A stretch of DNA of 64,000 nt, from the NCBI GenBank assembly GCA_903847205.1, contig CAINDA010000049.1, positions 33,265 to 97,264 of the forward strand. Direction: 5' to 3'. Shown piece by piece: positions 1-14,020 of this stretch. The first letter of the stretch is position 1. The number at the start of each line of letters is the position of its first letter. The notes beneath the pieces were generated by a model. That model worked only from the letters and a program-made list of their open reading frames with translations, searched no databases and was not told where the DNA came from. A program made the position numbers and the translations under genes. This stretch comes from an uncultured Bacteroidota bacterium (GTDB taxonomy: Bacteria > Bacteroidota > Bacteroidia > 2-12-FULL-35-15).

Positions 1-1
1 A

Positions 2-622
2 GGAGCCCTGCTTATAGCAAGATACCAGTATCCTGATATTGATACTGCAAAAATTAAAAAGCAGATTAACCAGATTAAACATGATATCTGGCTGGAGCTG
101 AACGAAAATTTAACTGCACTTGAAAAAGTAAAGATTATAAACCATATTTTATTCGACGTACACAACTTCAGCGGAAACACTACCAACTACCATGCTCCGC
201 AGAATTCCTATATTAATAATGTTCTTGAAAGTAAAAAAGGAAACCCGCTTCTGCTTTCCATTATTTATACAATTGTAGCTCAAAGCCTTGATATTCCTAT
301 ATACGGCGTAAATCTGCCGGAACATTTTATTTTATGTTTTGCTGATGTAGAGCACATGGGAGTGCCTTCTAAGCCGGGTAATGAAGGAAGCAACGTATTG
401 TTCTATATCAACCCTTTCAGCAAAGGAACAGTATTCGGCCAAAAAGAAATTGATGCTTTTTTGAAACAGCTGAAATTAGAACAGACCGCCAGTTTTTATG
501 AGCCATGTTCAAATCTTGAAATTATTAAAAGATTACTGCGCAATCTAATTGCCTCCTACGAAAAACTTGGTTACCCGGATAAAAGCGAAGAGTTAAAAGG
601 GCTTTTGGAATCTTTGGGCTAA
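2..622 (+). CDS. SirB1-like transglutaminase-fold protein, 3' part
   Basis: The reading frame is open from the left edge to the stop at 620-622, so the N-terminus is missing (206 codons remain). The visible part has features of the SirB1/transglutaminase-like family: a segment around residues 45-100 with NYHAPQNSYINNVLESKKG, then GNPLLLSIIYTIVAQSLDIP and GVNLPEHFILCF. In this family the first segment follows the cysteine position and the LPEHF motif carries the conserved histidine. The C-terminal 45 residues are helical and TPR-like, as is usual for SirB1 proteins. The exact biochemical function of the family is not settled. The gene is followed on the same strand by a short 42-bp repeat array. 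An ATG at 356 is internal and not the true start. Confidence 0.75.
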   Translation, partial: GALLIARYQYPDIDTAKIKKQINQIKHDIWLELNENLTALEKVKIINHILFDVHNFSGNTTNYHAPQNSYINNVLESKKGNPLLLSIIYTIVAQSLDIPIYGVNLPEHFILCFADVEHMGVPSKPGNEGSNVLFYINPFSKGTVFGQKEIDAFLKQLKLEQTASFYEPCSNLEIIKRLLRNLIASYEKLGYPDKSEELKGLLESLG

Positions 623-673
623 GTTTACCATTTTTACATTCGTACCGATCTTCCATACAATTATACTGAGTTT

Positions 674-770
674 CCCTGCAAAGGATTAAGTATGTACTAC
701 CGTACCTGCATGATTTCCTGCAAAGCATTACGTGGGTACCACCGCACAGACCTCAATCCCTGCAAAGGAT
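674..770 (+). repeat. 42-bp tandem repeat array A1 (three units)
   Basis: Units begin at 674, 716 and 758, exactly 42 bp apart, each with the core CCTGCAAAGGAT (one base changed in the second). The first unit carries the dyad GTAC-TACC-GTAC and the second a degenerate version. A more decayed unit may precede it from about 632. The same family recurs in seven units at 21133-21410. The array starts 52 bp after the stop of the SirB1-like gene, in the same orientation, and sits just before the collagen-stalk locus. Confidence 0.7.
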
Positions 771-822
771 CTCATTAGTCCCCTTTTTTGAACGTATATT
801 CAAAGATATTTACATCTGTCTT

Positions 823-830
823 TACATTTG
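823..830 (+). promoter_or_regulatory. -7-like promoter element upstream of the first fibre gene
   Basis: TACATTTG matches the Bacteroidota -7 consensus TAnnTTTG. No TTTG lies at the expected -33 distance, so this is a half match. It would place a transcription start near 837, which supports translation from the ATG at 933 rather than from the TTG at 828 that overlaps this element. Confidence 0.35.
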
Positions 831-932
831 CTGAAACCTCCTGCTTGTATATCTATCTTAAAAATAGTTTATATTCGCATATTGGTGATAAAAACTCCCA
901 AGTCAGACAGTATAAATGTAAAAATTGCCCCG

Positions 933-3254
933 ATGAAATCAATTAAAAAGCAGTTTGCAATCCGAATTATTATGCTTTGCCTCCTGTCCCACATCTCAAA
1001 CCCTGAATCTGTCTTCTCACAAAACAATAATGTCGGAATCGGCACGCTGACTCCGAAACCATCAGCTTTGCTGGATGTTGATGCAGCTCCTTCAAATAAC
1101 AAAGGGATGCTTGTGCCCAGATTAACAGCTCTGCAAAGGCTTGCAATTTCTTCACCTGCAAATAGTTTATTAGTATTTGATACTGATTCGGCATGTTTCT
1201 TTTATTATAATTCCATAACATCAAACTGGAAATCCTTATGCCGCGGTAGTTCCGGAGGAATAGGATTAACAGGGAATACAGGTGCGGCAGGAATTACCGG
1301 TTCAACGGGCGCTGCAGGAACCGGCATAATCGGTACAACCGGTAATACGGGCTCAACAGGCCCTGCGGGATTAAGTATTATTGGCACAACCGGTAATACC
1401 GGCCAAAATGGGGCAGCAGGGGTTATTGGTTTTACCGGCGCTTCCGGAGCAGCTGGAGTTGTTGGATCAACAGGAGCAATAGGAATCACCGGTTCAACAG
1501 GAGCCGATTTAGGAACACACTGGACAATAACCGGTAATGCCGGCACAATAGACGGCACCAATTTTCTTGGAACAACTGATAACGTTCCGTTTAACATAAG
1601 GGTAAATAATCAAACGGCAGGAAGAATAGAAAACAATATTGCGACCGCTAATACTTTTTTGGGTTTCCAAGCAGGTAATTCCAATGCAGGAGCCGGAAAT
1701 ACAGCGCATGGTTATCAGGCTCTTTTTAGCAATTCATCGGGAACACAAAATACAGCAGTCGGCTATCAGGCTGGTTATTCAAATACTTCAGCAGGTACAA
1801 ACGGAGGTGCTGTTGCAATAGGGTATCAGGCTCTTTATTCAAATTCCGTATGGAACAATAACACTGCTGTAGGTTACAAAGCACTCTACTCTTTAACTAC
1901 CGGCGCAAATACTGCAATAGGTTCAAAAGCTTTGAATGCTTGTATTCAGTGTACTGGAAATACAGCATTAGGAATTAATGCTCTTCTCTTCACCGATCAG
2001 GGCTATTACAATACAGGTACCGGATTAGATGCTCTTGTGTATAATACTACAGGTTCTGACAATACAGCCAATGGCTATTTCTGTTTGTTAAATAATACAA
2101 CAGGAAACAACAATGTTGGTTTAGGTGAAAATGCAGGTCATTTTAATGCAGCCGGCAGCGGTAATGTATTTCTCGGTTACAGGGCGGGTTATAATGAAAC
2201 AGGTTCAAATAAACTTTATATAGCCAATGACAGCACAAATCCTCCCTTAATTTTTGGAGATTTTTCATTAGGTAAGGTAGGTATTGGCACTATTACCCCG
2301 GCTGCAAAGCTTGAAATACAAGGTGCTGTAAAAATTGTGGATGGAACTCAAGGAGCCGGCAAAGTATTTACTTCTGATGCCAGCGGTTTGGGAAGCTGGC
2401 AGCCATCGGGCGCCGGATGGCTTACCACTGGAAATACAGGAACAACGGCGGGCACAAATTATATTGGAACTAATGATGTACAAGATTTTGTTCTAAAAAC
2501 GAGTGCAGTAATTAATACTCCGCTTGAACGATTGAGAGTACTTGCATCCAATGGCAATATTGGTATTGGAACTCCTGCGCCCGCAGCGCAGATGCATTTA
2601 TGGGGATCAAACGGGGTGGAAATGAGACTTACAGGAGATGTTGAAACTCCCTCCACAATTAGATTTACGGGAGGCGGAGGAAATGTAACTGAAGGTTTTG
2701 TAATCAATTATACAAATGGGGGCGATACGTATTTTGATAATGTTTATGTCGGGCCTTTACAAACTAACCCTGCAATCAGATTTAGGACAAACACATTCGG
2801 AACGCCGATAGATGCATTGACGATAGCTTATAATGGCAATGTAGGAATTGGCACTACAGCGCCTTCAGAGGCACTTCAAATAGTCGGCAATATTTGTTAT
2901 TCCGGCTCAGTCGTGGCATGCTCTGATTTCCGCTATAAACAAAACATTACACCATTAACAAGTTCGCTTTCAAATCTATTAAAGATTCAAGGTGTAAATT
3001 ATTTTTGGCGTGTTGATGAGTTTCCTCTGAATAAATTTAACAAGGAAAAACAAATTGGTTTCATTGCCCAAGACCTTGAAAAAATTTATCCTGAAGTTGT
3101 ATTGACAGATAAGGAGGGATATAAATCAGTTGATTATTCGCGTCTGACGCCTATTCTGGTAGAGGCAATCAAAGAACAGCAGAAGATGATTGACAGTCAG
3201 AAATTACTGATTGAAAAAATAGAGAAGGAAGTAGAAATACTGAAGAAAAAATAA
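933..3254 (+). CDS. Secreted collagen-stalk protein with YadA-like repeats and S74 chaperone tip
   Basis: This is fibre gene 1 (773 aa). Residues 1-30 are a signal peptide ending VFSQ. Residues 31-103 are the conserved head (NNVGIG, then [36 protein letters not shown]). A Gly-X-Thr stalk covers about 105-190, followed by the connector GTHWTITGN. YadA-like head repeats (NTAxGYQALxSN type) span about 241-410. The C-terminus is an S74 intramolecular chaperone starting at Ser664-Asp665 (SDFRYKQNI), with GFIAQDLEKIYPE and a terminal coiled coil. In S74 proteins this domain trimerises the fibre and cleaves itself off before that serine, so the mature protein is probably a trimer. The start at 933 is chosen for its signal peptide; upstream TTG codons would add about 35 unlikely residues. 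It is probably surface-exposed. The ligand is unknown. Confidence 0.85.
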   Translation: MKSIKKQFAIRIIMLCLLSHISNPESVFSQNNNVGIGTLTPKPSALLDVDAAPSNNKGMLVPRLTALQRLAISSPANSLLVFDTDSACFFYYNSITSNWKSLCRGSSGGIGLTGNTGAAGITGSTGAAGTGIIGTTGNTGSTGPAGLSIIGTTGNTGQNGAAGVIGFTGASGAAGVVGSTGAIGITGSTGADLGTHWTITGNAGTIDGTNFLGTTDNVPFNIRVNNQTAGRIENNIATANTFLGFQAGNSNAGAGNTAHGYQALFSNSSGTQNTAVGYQAGYSNTSAGTNGGAVAIGYQALYSNSVWNNNTAVGYKALYSLTTGANTAIGSKALNACIQCTGNTALGINALLFTDQGYYNTGTGLDALVYNTTGSDNTANGYFCLLNNTTGNNNVGLGENAGHFNAAGSGNVFLGYRAGYNETGSNKLYIANDSTNPPLIFGDFSLGKVGIGTITPAAKLEIQGAVKIVDGTQGAGKVFTSDASGLGSWQPSGAGWLTTGNTGTTAGTNYIGTNDVQDFVLKTSAVINTPLERLRVLASNGNIGIGTPAPAAQMHLWGSNGVEMRLTGDVETPSTIRFTGGGGNVTEGFVINYTNGGDTYFDNVYVGPLQTNPAIRFRTNTFGTPIDALTIAYNGNVGIGTTAPSEALQIVGNICYSGSVVACSDFRYKQNITPLTSSLSNLLKIQGVNYFWRVDEFPLNKFNKEKQIGFIAQDLEKIYPEVVLTDKEGYKSVDYSRLTPILVEAIKEQQKMIDSQKLLIEKIEKEVEILKKK

Positions 3255-3308
3255 TTCAATTAATATATTGCAAATAAGTCTCATTATACATTTAATAAAA
3301 TAAGCATT

Positions 3309-8171
<4,863 letters not shown>

Positions 8172-8201
8172 GTTTTCTGAATCATTAGTAGGAGTCTAAG
8201 A

Positions 8202-8340
8202 CATGTTCGCTGCGGAAATGGACGTGCTCGCTGCGGAAATTGTCACGTTCGCTGCAGAATCAGACATGTTCGCTGCGGAAACAGACATGTTCGCTGCGGA
8301 ATCAGACATGTTCGTTGCGGAATCACCATGTTCGCTGAAT
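8202..8340 (+). repeat. 21-bp tandem repeat array (seven units)
   Basis: Units start at 8202, 8223, 8244, 8265, 8286, 8307 and 8327, so the period is 21 bp (20 for the last step). The consensus is CATGTTCGCTGCGGAA plus five variable bases. It begins 31 bp after the stop of fibre gene 2. The rest of the 412-bp gap to the next gene is AT-rich and holds a promoter. No gene is supported inside it. Confidence 0.85.
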
Positions 8341-8428
8341 AGAAAATAAAGCAGATAATGCGCTCAATAAAGAAGCAAGTATTTTCAATAGTTAATAAAA
8401 TTCACTTCTATTAGGTTTAAATAAAACT

Positions 8429-8459
8429 TTTGCTGTTTAAAACTATTAAATTACTTTTG
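8429..8459 (+). promoter_or_regulatory. Promoter of the YD-repeat/AAA+ gene
   Basis: TTTG at 8429-8432 is followed after exactly 19 bases by TACTTTTG at 8452-8459, matching the Bacteroidota -33/-7 pattern in full. Transcription would start near 8466, giving a leader of about 118 bases. The 18 bp TATTAAATTACTTTTGAG around the -7 box recur unchanged at 21672-21689. Confidence 0.55.
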
Positions 8460-8583
8460 AGAACAATTAAATAAATCTCTTCGAAAATAGAAAATAATCA
8501 ATAATAATTCTACAATAAAGGTTCTGTGTTATATTGCTTTATGTCCACTGAACCCTTACCAATGACTAATGACAAAATAACCA

Positions 8584-10953
8584 ATGACCGATACACTAAA
8601 AAAAACAGATGTTGAAATTGCCGGATTATCAGGGCAGGTAAAACAAATTTCACAAACCACTTATAAAGCCTCTCTAAAAAAAGGCATAATTGTTCAGGGT
8701 AAAATACAGGTCGAATATTCATCGAGTAATACTAACACTATAATATCTTATAATGAAAAAGGAGCCAAAACACAGGAGCAGCTTTTCGGTTTGGATGGAT
8801 ATTATATTAACACCTATAATGAAAGAGGGCTGCAGACCAAATCAGTTCTTTATTATAAGGATGGTAAATTAAATCGGACCACAATTTTATCATATAATAA
8901 ATATGACAAGCTGCTCGAATATTGTATGCGTGATGCTGATGGAATTTTACAATACAGAACCGAAAACAAATACGATGATCAGGGAAAAGAACTCGAATCT
9001 TATTCTTATCATGGAAAAGATGAGATTGTATATAGTAAAAAAATTACCACATACAATCCGCAGGGGCTCCATCTTTCAACCATAGAATACAAACAAGACG
9101 GCAGCATCAATTATAAATACCTGCATACCTACGATGATCAGGGAAAAGAGATAGAGGATATTTGGGAATATGCTGATAAAAAAATGCAGGATTACTGCCG
9201 AAAAGGTACCAAAAAATATAATGAACAAGGCGATTGCATTGAAAACAATTACTATAACTACGATGGGAGTTTAAAATTCAGCTCTACCTATGCACACAAA
9301 TATAACGAGCTTGGTCAATGTATAGAAACTACTAATTATAATGACGGGCGTTTAGGAGGTACCACTTTCCATAAATACGATGATCAGGGAAAAAAAATAA
9401 TGCCGGTTCATATTCCTAATTCTCAAGTGAAGAATCCCCATGAAACAGAGGAATTTGAATATGATACACAAGGCAACTGGATTAAAAAAACTGTTATTTA
9501 CAACAAAATACCAGTCAATATATATAGACGCGAAATAATATATTATACTATTAATGAGGCATTGGTCAAAGGCAATTTGGCATTAGACAGTGACTCAATA
9601 ATAAATGATCCACTTAAAGGACCAGCAACAAATGACCTCATTCACCCAATTACCGCTGATCCAGCAAATATAACAAACATCAAAACTATAACTATGGAAG
9701 ATTCGGACGAAAACAATGAACAGGAATCAAACCTTACTGCCCAGCAGACTCAATGGCTTTCAGAAACCTTAGTCAACGGTATATTTCCGATCGTGCGCTA
9801 TTATGCTGCAGTCAATAAAGAACTCCCTTCAGAGTATGTGCGTACTTCTCTGGATGTCGAAGTCTTTGCCCTTCTTCATGAACTCCAGGAAACTATGGAA
9901 GCGAAAATAATTCATTCATATAGCAGCGAATATGCGGATAACGGCAAAAAAATGATTCGCTATACCCTTGTATTTCCAAACAAAGGCTATATCCTGGAAG
10001 CAATTCAAATACAATCCCTGGATGCAGAACAATACGAAATGTCTGATTTCATTGAAGACAAGTCCAATTGCAATGACGACGGCTGCGTACACGTCAGTCA
10101 GCTCAATATTTTATCGCCCAATGAGGCTTCCGGCAAACGCGATAAGTACGGTTTCGAAGAAGACCTGCAGAATTGTATAGACAAATGCACCCTCAAAAAA
10201 ATAAAAATACCTGAGAAGCCCATGATTAACATGATAGAAGTAACAACTAACGGTTATGTCATGAGAGAACATGCAGTTGATGATGATTTCGAAATAAGAG
10301 ACTTAGATATTAATTACGGCTTTGGTTTCGCCAAGTTTCATGATGAACTCATGCAGCGGTTCAATACCAGCAGCAAAGGGTTGGTACTTTTCCACGGCCT
10401 GCCGGGTACAGGCAAAACCTATTACATACGCCATCTGCTGAAAAAAATGGCTTCCGGTAATAAAGTCGTTATTTATATGCCGCCAAACATGGTAGATCAT
10501 TTGGTAGAACCAGCATTCATGACATTTATTTCAAACGCAGTTTCCCAATGGAATGAAGATGAACAATTCTGCGTCCTCTTAATCGAAGATGCAGAACCCC
10601 TGCTTGCCAAACGTCAGGAAGGAATACGTATACAAGGTGTTTCCAATCTGCTCAACATGACAGACGGCCTCCTGAATGATATGCTCAATATGCAGATCAT
10701 CTGCACCTTTAACGTAGATCTGAAAAAATTAGACAGCGCCCTTCTTCGTCCCGGCCGCCTCCTTGCCCGAAAAGAGTTTAAAGCATTAAGCGAATTAGAC
10801 TCCAACATATTAGCACAGCGTTTGGGAATAAAACACCATTTTAAAAAAGGAGCAACCTTAAGTGAAATCTATTCCATGTTAGCCGATAAAGGCACTCTCA
10901 TTCACGATGTAGAACCCGATCGCGATGCTTCCAAAGCCATTGATGATTTATAA
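8584..10953 (+). CDS. YD-repeat protein fused to BCS1-like AAA+ ATPase
   Basis: A 789-aa protein with no signal peptide, so probably cytoplasmic. Residues about 40-330 contain repeats of the form Y(D/N)xxGK/N spaced about 25-35 residues (YNEKG, YNERG, YDDQGKE, YNPQG, YNEQGD, YDTQGN), resembling RHS/YD repeats. A linker region follows, about 370-590. The C-terminal AAA+ module has Walker A GLPGTGKT at 605-612, a Walker B in the swapped form LLIEDAE (665-671), and LDSALLRPGRL as the sensor/arginine-finger region. The ED order and RPGR motif are typical of BCS1-type ATPases, which remodel or translocate proteins. This combination is unfamiliar to me. It lies between fibre genes 2 and 3 with its own promoter, so a role in handling the fibre proteins is possible but is inference only. 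Confidence 0.7.
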   Translation: MTDTLKKTDVEIAGLSGQVKQISQTTYKASLKKGIIVQGKIQVEYSSSNTNTIISYNEKGAKTQEQLFGLDGYYINTYNERGLQTKSVLYYKDGKLNRTTILSYNKYDKLLEYCMRDADGILQYRTENKYDDQGKELESYSYHGKDEIVYSKKITTYNPQGLHLSTIEYKQDGSINYKYLHTYDDQGKEIEDIWEYADKKMQDYCRKGTKKYNEQGDCIENNYYNYDGSLKFSSTYAHKYNELGQCIETTNYNDGRLGGTTFHKYDDQGKKIMPVHIPNSQVKNPHETEEFEYDTQGNWIKKTVIYNKIPVNIYRREIIYYTINEALVKGNLALDSDSIINDPLKGPATNDLIHPITADPANITNIKTITMEDSDENNEQESNLTAQQTQWLSETLVNGIFPIVRYYAAVNKELPSEYVRTSLDVEVFALLHELQETMEAKIIHSYSSEYADNGKKMIRYTLVFPNKGYILEAIQIQSLDAEQYEMSDFIEDKSNCNDDGCVHVSQLNILSPNEASGKRDKYGFEEDLQNCIDKCTLKKIKIPEKPMINMIEVTTNGYVMREHAVDDDFEIRDLDINYGFGFAKFHDELMQRFNTSSKGLVLFHGLPGTGKTYYIRHLLKKMASGNKVVIYMPPNMVDHLVEPAFMTFISNAVSQWNEDEQFCVLLIEDAEPLLAKRQEGIRIQGVSNLLNMTDGLLNDMLNMQIICTFNVDLKKLDSALLRPGRLLARKEFKALSELDSNILAQRLGIKHHFKKGATLSEIYSMLADKGTLIHDVEPDRDASKAIDDL

Positions 10954-11037
10954 ATGAAAAGGGAATAAGCAATAAGCAAAGGGCAATCAGCGAATATACC
11001 AATGAAACAATAAGCAATAAAACAATAGAATATACAA

Positions 11038-12585
11038 ATGGCGGCTCTGAAAAAAAATTTAAATTTTGCAATTTGCAGTCCTTGCCCAATTGTCAATTGT
11101 CAATTATCAATTTCCTTTTGTCTATTGCCGATTGCCTTTTGCCTAATGCTGGTCAATTGCCTATTGCCCGTTTCTTGTTTCTCCCAAAACAATAACGTCG
11201 GTATCGGCACACTGAGTCCTAAACCTTCCGCTTTGCTTGATGTTGACGCAAGTCCTGCCAACAATAAAGGAGTACTGGTTCCCCGCATCACTGCATTGCA
11301 GAGGCTTGCAATCCCCGCACCCGCAAATAGCCTGCTGGTATTTGATACTGATTCAGCCTGTTTCTTCTATTGGAATGCAATAAACTCAGCTTGGAAATCA
11401 TTATGTAATCCGGGACCTATCGGTCCTTCCGGATTAAGAGGCAATACAGGTTCAAGCGGTATTATTGGCTCCACCGGCGCTCTTGGCATAACAGGTTCAA
11501 CAGGCATCATTGGTTCAACCGGAGCATCAGGCATTATTGGCGCAGCCGGCAATACCGGCTCCACAGGTTCTGGCGGCATAACAGGTTCAACAGGTATCAT
11601 TGGGTCAACTGGAGCATCAGGCATTATCGGTGCCGTCGGAAATACCGGCTCCACCGGCGCTGTCGGCATAACTGGCTCAACAGGCATCATTGGTTCAACC
11701 GGTGCATCAGGTATAATCGGTTCAACAGGAAATACGGGTTCTGTCGGTACTACCGGTTCAACCGGTGCAGACCTAGGAACACACTGGACTATAACCGGAA
11801 ATGCCGGAACTACAGCGGGGCCCAATTTTATTGGAACAACAGATGCAGCTGATTTAGCCCTTGTAACCAACAATGCTGAAAATATGAGAGTAACTGCCAC
11901 TGGTAATGTGGGTATTGGAACAATATCGCCGAACAGTTCAGCAAAGGTAGATATTGCAAGCACCTCGCAAGGTTTTGCTATGCCTCGTATGACAACCCAG
12001 CAGCGTTTGGCAATAGCAAGCCCAATGGATGGTCTGATGGTATATGATACTGATTTGCAAGGCTATTATAATTATGGGGCAGTATCTGCACATTGGGATT
12101 GTGTAACCACTCCTGCCGGAAGCATTAATTATTTCGCTAATGCTGCTGCTCCCCGCGGCTATTTGGAATGCAACGGACAAAGCGTGAGCATCACAGTTTA
12201 CCCTGAGCTGTTTGCTGCGATAGGTTACCTTTATGGCGGAGGCGGTGCTGTTTTTCAGGTACCCGATCTGCGTGGTGAGTTTTTGCGAAGTTTTGATGAT
12301 GGCAGAGGTGTCGATGCCGGAAGGATTATTGGAAGCAGTCAAACTGATGCAGGAAGAAATGTAACCGGCGGTGTTAATTCATGTGAAGACGCTGCCGGCG
12401 GTACAGTCCTTTCCGGCGCTTTTACATCTTATTCAAGTCAATATACAATGTGCTGGTCAACCGGGTGCAATAACGGCACAATCGGCACAGCAGTACTTGA
12501 TGCTTCCTCTGTATGGGGAGCACAGCATACAGCAAATGAATTTCGTCCGCGAAACGTCGCATTATTACCTTGTATAAAATATTGA
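11038..12585 (+). CDS. Collagen-stalk protein with tail-collar-like tip (copy 1)
   Basis: Fibre gene 3 (515 aa). The N-terminus (1-50) is an unusually long signal sequence rich in Cys, Leu, Pro and Ile, encoded by heptamer-like DNA (see findings). The head is at 51-123 and ends [11 protein letters not shown]. The stalk covers about 125-243 with a repeated [19 protein letters not shown] pattern. After the connector ([20 protein letters not shown]) comes a second, diverged copy of the head near 300-350 ([20 protein letters not shown]). From residue 361 the tip resembles the phage tail-collar/MdpB family: GYLECNGQ, then [25 protein letters not shown] and [11 protein letters not shown], ending [13 protein letters not shown]. 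In phages this fold binds receptors. It is probably the first gene of a run with tight spacing down to 20986. Confidence 0.8.
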   Translation: MAALKKNLNFAICSPCPIVNCQLSISFCLLPIAFCLMLVNCLLPVSCFSQNNNVGIGTLSPKPSALLDVDASPANNKGVLVPRITALQRLAIPAPANSLLVFDTDSACFFYWNAINSAWKSLCNPGPIGPSGLRGNTGSSGIIGSTGALGITGSTGIIGSTGASGIIGAAGNTGSTGSGGITGSTGIIGSTGASGIIGAVGNTGSTGAVGITGSTGIIGSTGASGIIGSTGNTGSVGTTGSTGADLGTHWTITGNAGTTAGPNFIGTTDAADLALVTNNAENMRVTATGNVGIGTISPNSSAKVDIASTSQGFAMPRMTTQQRLAIASPMDGLMVYDTDLQGYYNYGAVSAHWDCVTTPAGSINYFANAAAPRGYLECNGQSVSITVYPELFAAIGYLYGGGGAVFQVPDLRGEFLRSFDDGRGVDAGRIIGSSQTDAGRNVTGGVNSCEDAAGGTVLSGAFTSYSSQYTMCWSTGCNNGTIGTAVLDASSVWGAQHTANEFRPRNVALLPCIKY

Positions 12586-12616
12586 TATTCAATTCGAGCA
12601 AAATTTATTATAAATT

Positions 12617-13987
12617 ATGAAAAGTAAAAGTTTCATTTCCGCAGTTGTTTTCATTCTTATAATACTTGCAGGATTAGGATCAGCAGTTTTAGCTCAAAAC
12701 AATAACGTCGGCATAGGTACTCTAAGTCCTAAACCTTCGGCTTTGCTTGATATTGATGCAAGTCCTGCCAACAATAAAGGAGTACTGGTTCCCCGTATCA
12801 CTGCATTGCAGAGGCTTGCAATCCCCGCACCTGCAAATAGTCTGCTGGTATTTGATACTGATTCAGCCTGTTTCTTCTATTGGAATGCAATAAACTCAGT
12901 ATGGAAATCATTATGTAATCCGGGACCTATCGGTACCTCCGGATTGAGAGGCAATACAGGTTCAAGCGGTAATACAGGCTCCACCGGCGCTGTCGGCATA
13001 ATAGGTTCAACAGGCATCATTGGTTCAACGGGAGCAGCAGGTCTTATTGGCACAACAGGAAATACAGGCTCCACCGGCAATGTCGGCATAACGGGTTCAA
13101 CAGGCATCATAGGTTCAACCGGAGCATCAGGTATGATCGGTTCAACGGGAAATACGGGTTCAGTCGGCACTACCGGTTCAACAGGTACAGACCTCGGAAC
13201 ACATTGGACTATAACCGGAAATGCCGGCACTACTGCTGGGCCGAATTTTATTGGAACTACAGATGCAACTGATTTAGCCATTGTAACCAACAATGCTGAA
13301 AATATGAGAGTAACCGTCTCTGGTAATGTTGGTATTGGAACAATAGCACCAAACAGTTCCGCAAAGGTAGATATAGCAAGTTCCTCTCAAGGTTTTGTTA
13401 TGCCTCGTATGACAACCGCCCAGCGACTGGCAATAACTGCCCCTATTGCAGGTCTTCAGGTATATGATACAAACTTAAAAGATTTCTATTATTTTAATGG
13501 TGTAAACTGGGATTGTGTCAGTGTCAGGGCAGGCACAATAAATTATTTTGCAAATACTGCTGCACCTGTTGGTTATTTAGAATGCAACGGACAAAGTATT
13601 AGTACAGCCGTGTATCCCGAACTGTTTACTGCCATAAGTTATTTATACGGCGGCAGCGGAGCTGTGTTTAATGTGCCGGATTTAAGAGGTGAATTTGTGC
13701 GATGCTTCGATGATGGAAGAGGAGTGGATGCAGGAAGAATAATAGGGAGTTTTCAGCCGGCATCTACTCACAGAGAATTAGGCGGAACAGGCGGTGTTGG
13801 AACAATTAATGACTGGTGGTCGGATAGTAAAGCTAATGTTATTTCTGATTTTATTTCAACTTCGGCCGTACCATATAATGGCGGGATGTTGAATAATGCG
13901 TATCCAAACAATCCTGCATCAGTTATGATTTACGAATTTTCTCATCGTCCGCGAAACATAGCCTTGCTTCCTTGTATAAAATATTGA
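12617..13987 (+). CDS. Collagen-stalk protein with tail-collar-like tip (copy 2)
   Basis: Fibre gene 4 (456 aa) starts 31 bp after gene 3. It has a conventional signal peptide (1-26, ending VLAQ), the head at 27-99, and a shorter stalk (about 100-195). The second head copy (FVMPRMTTAQRLAI, LQVYDTN) is followed by the collar-like tip from about 306: [44 protein letters not shown] region, ending [13 protein letters not shown]. Over about 200 bp of the head its DNA is nearly identical to that of genes 3 and 6, while the last 90 residues of the tips differ. This suggests homogenised N-termini with diversifying tips. Confidence 0.8.
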   Translation: MKSKSFISAVVFILIILAGLGSAVLAQNNNVGIGTLSPKPSALLDIDASPANNKGVLVPRITALQRLAIPAPANSLLVFDTDSACFFYWNAINSVWKSLCNPGPIGTSGLRGNTGSSGNTGSTGAVGIIGSTGIIGSTGAAGLIGTTGNTGSTGNVGITGSTGIIGSTGASGMIGSTGNTGSVGTTGSTGTDLGTHWTITGNAGTTAGPNFIGTTDATDLAIVTNNAENMRVTVSGNVGIGTIAPNSSAKVDIASSSQGFVMPRMTTAQRLAITAPIAGLQVYDTNLKDFYYFNGVNWDCVSVRAGTINYFANTAAPVGYLECNGQSISTAVYPELFTAISYLYGGSGAVFNVPDLRGEFVRCFDDGRGVDAGRIIGSFQPASTHRELGGTGGVGTINDWWSDSKANVISDFISTSAVPYNGGMLNNAYPNNPASVMIYEFSHRPRNIALLPCIKY

Positions 13988-14020
13988 TATTTAATTTAAG
14001 CAGAATAAATTATAAAAAAT

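Noticed and set aside
828..932. Longer N-terminus for fibre gene 1 from a TTG at 828
   Set aside because: The TTG overlaps the -7 box, and the extra residues place a hydrophobic stretch before the real signal peptide. The ATG at 933 fits the family.
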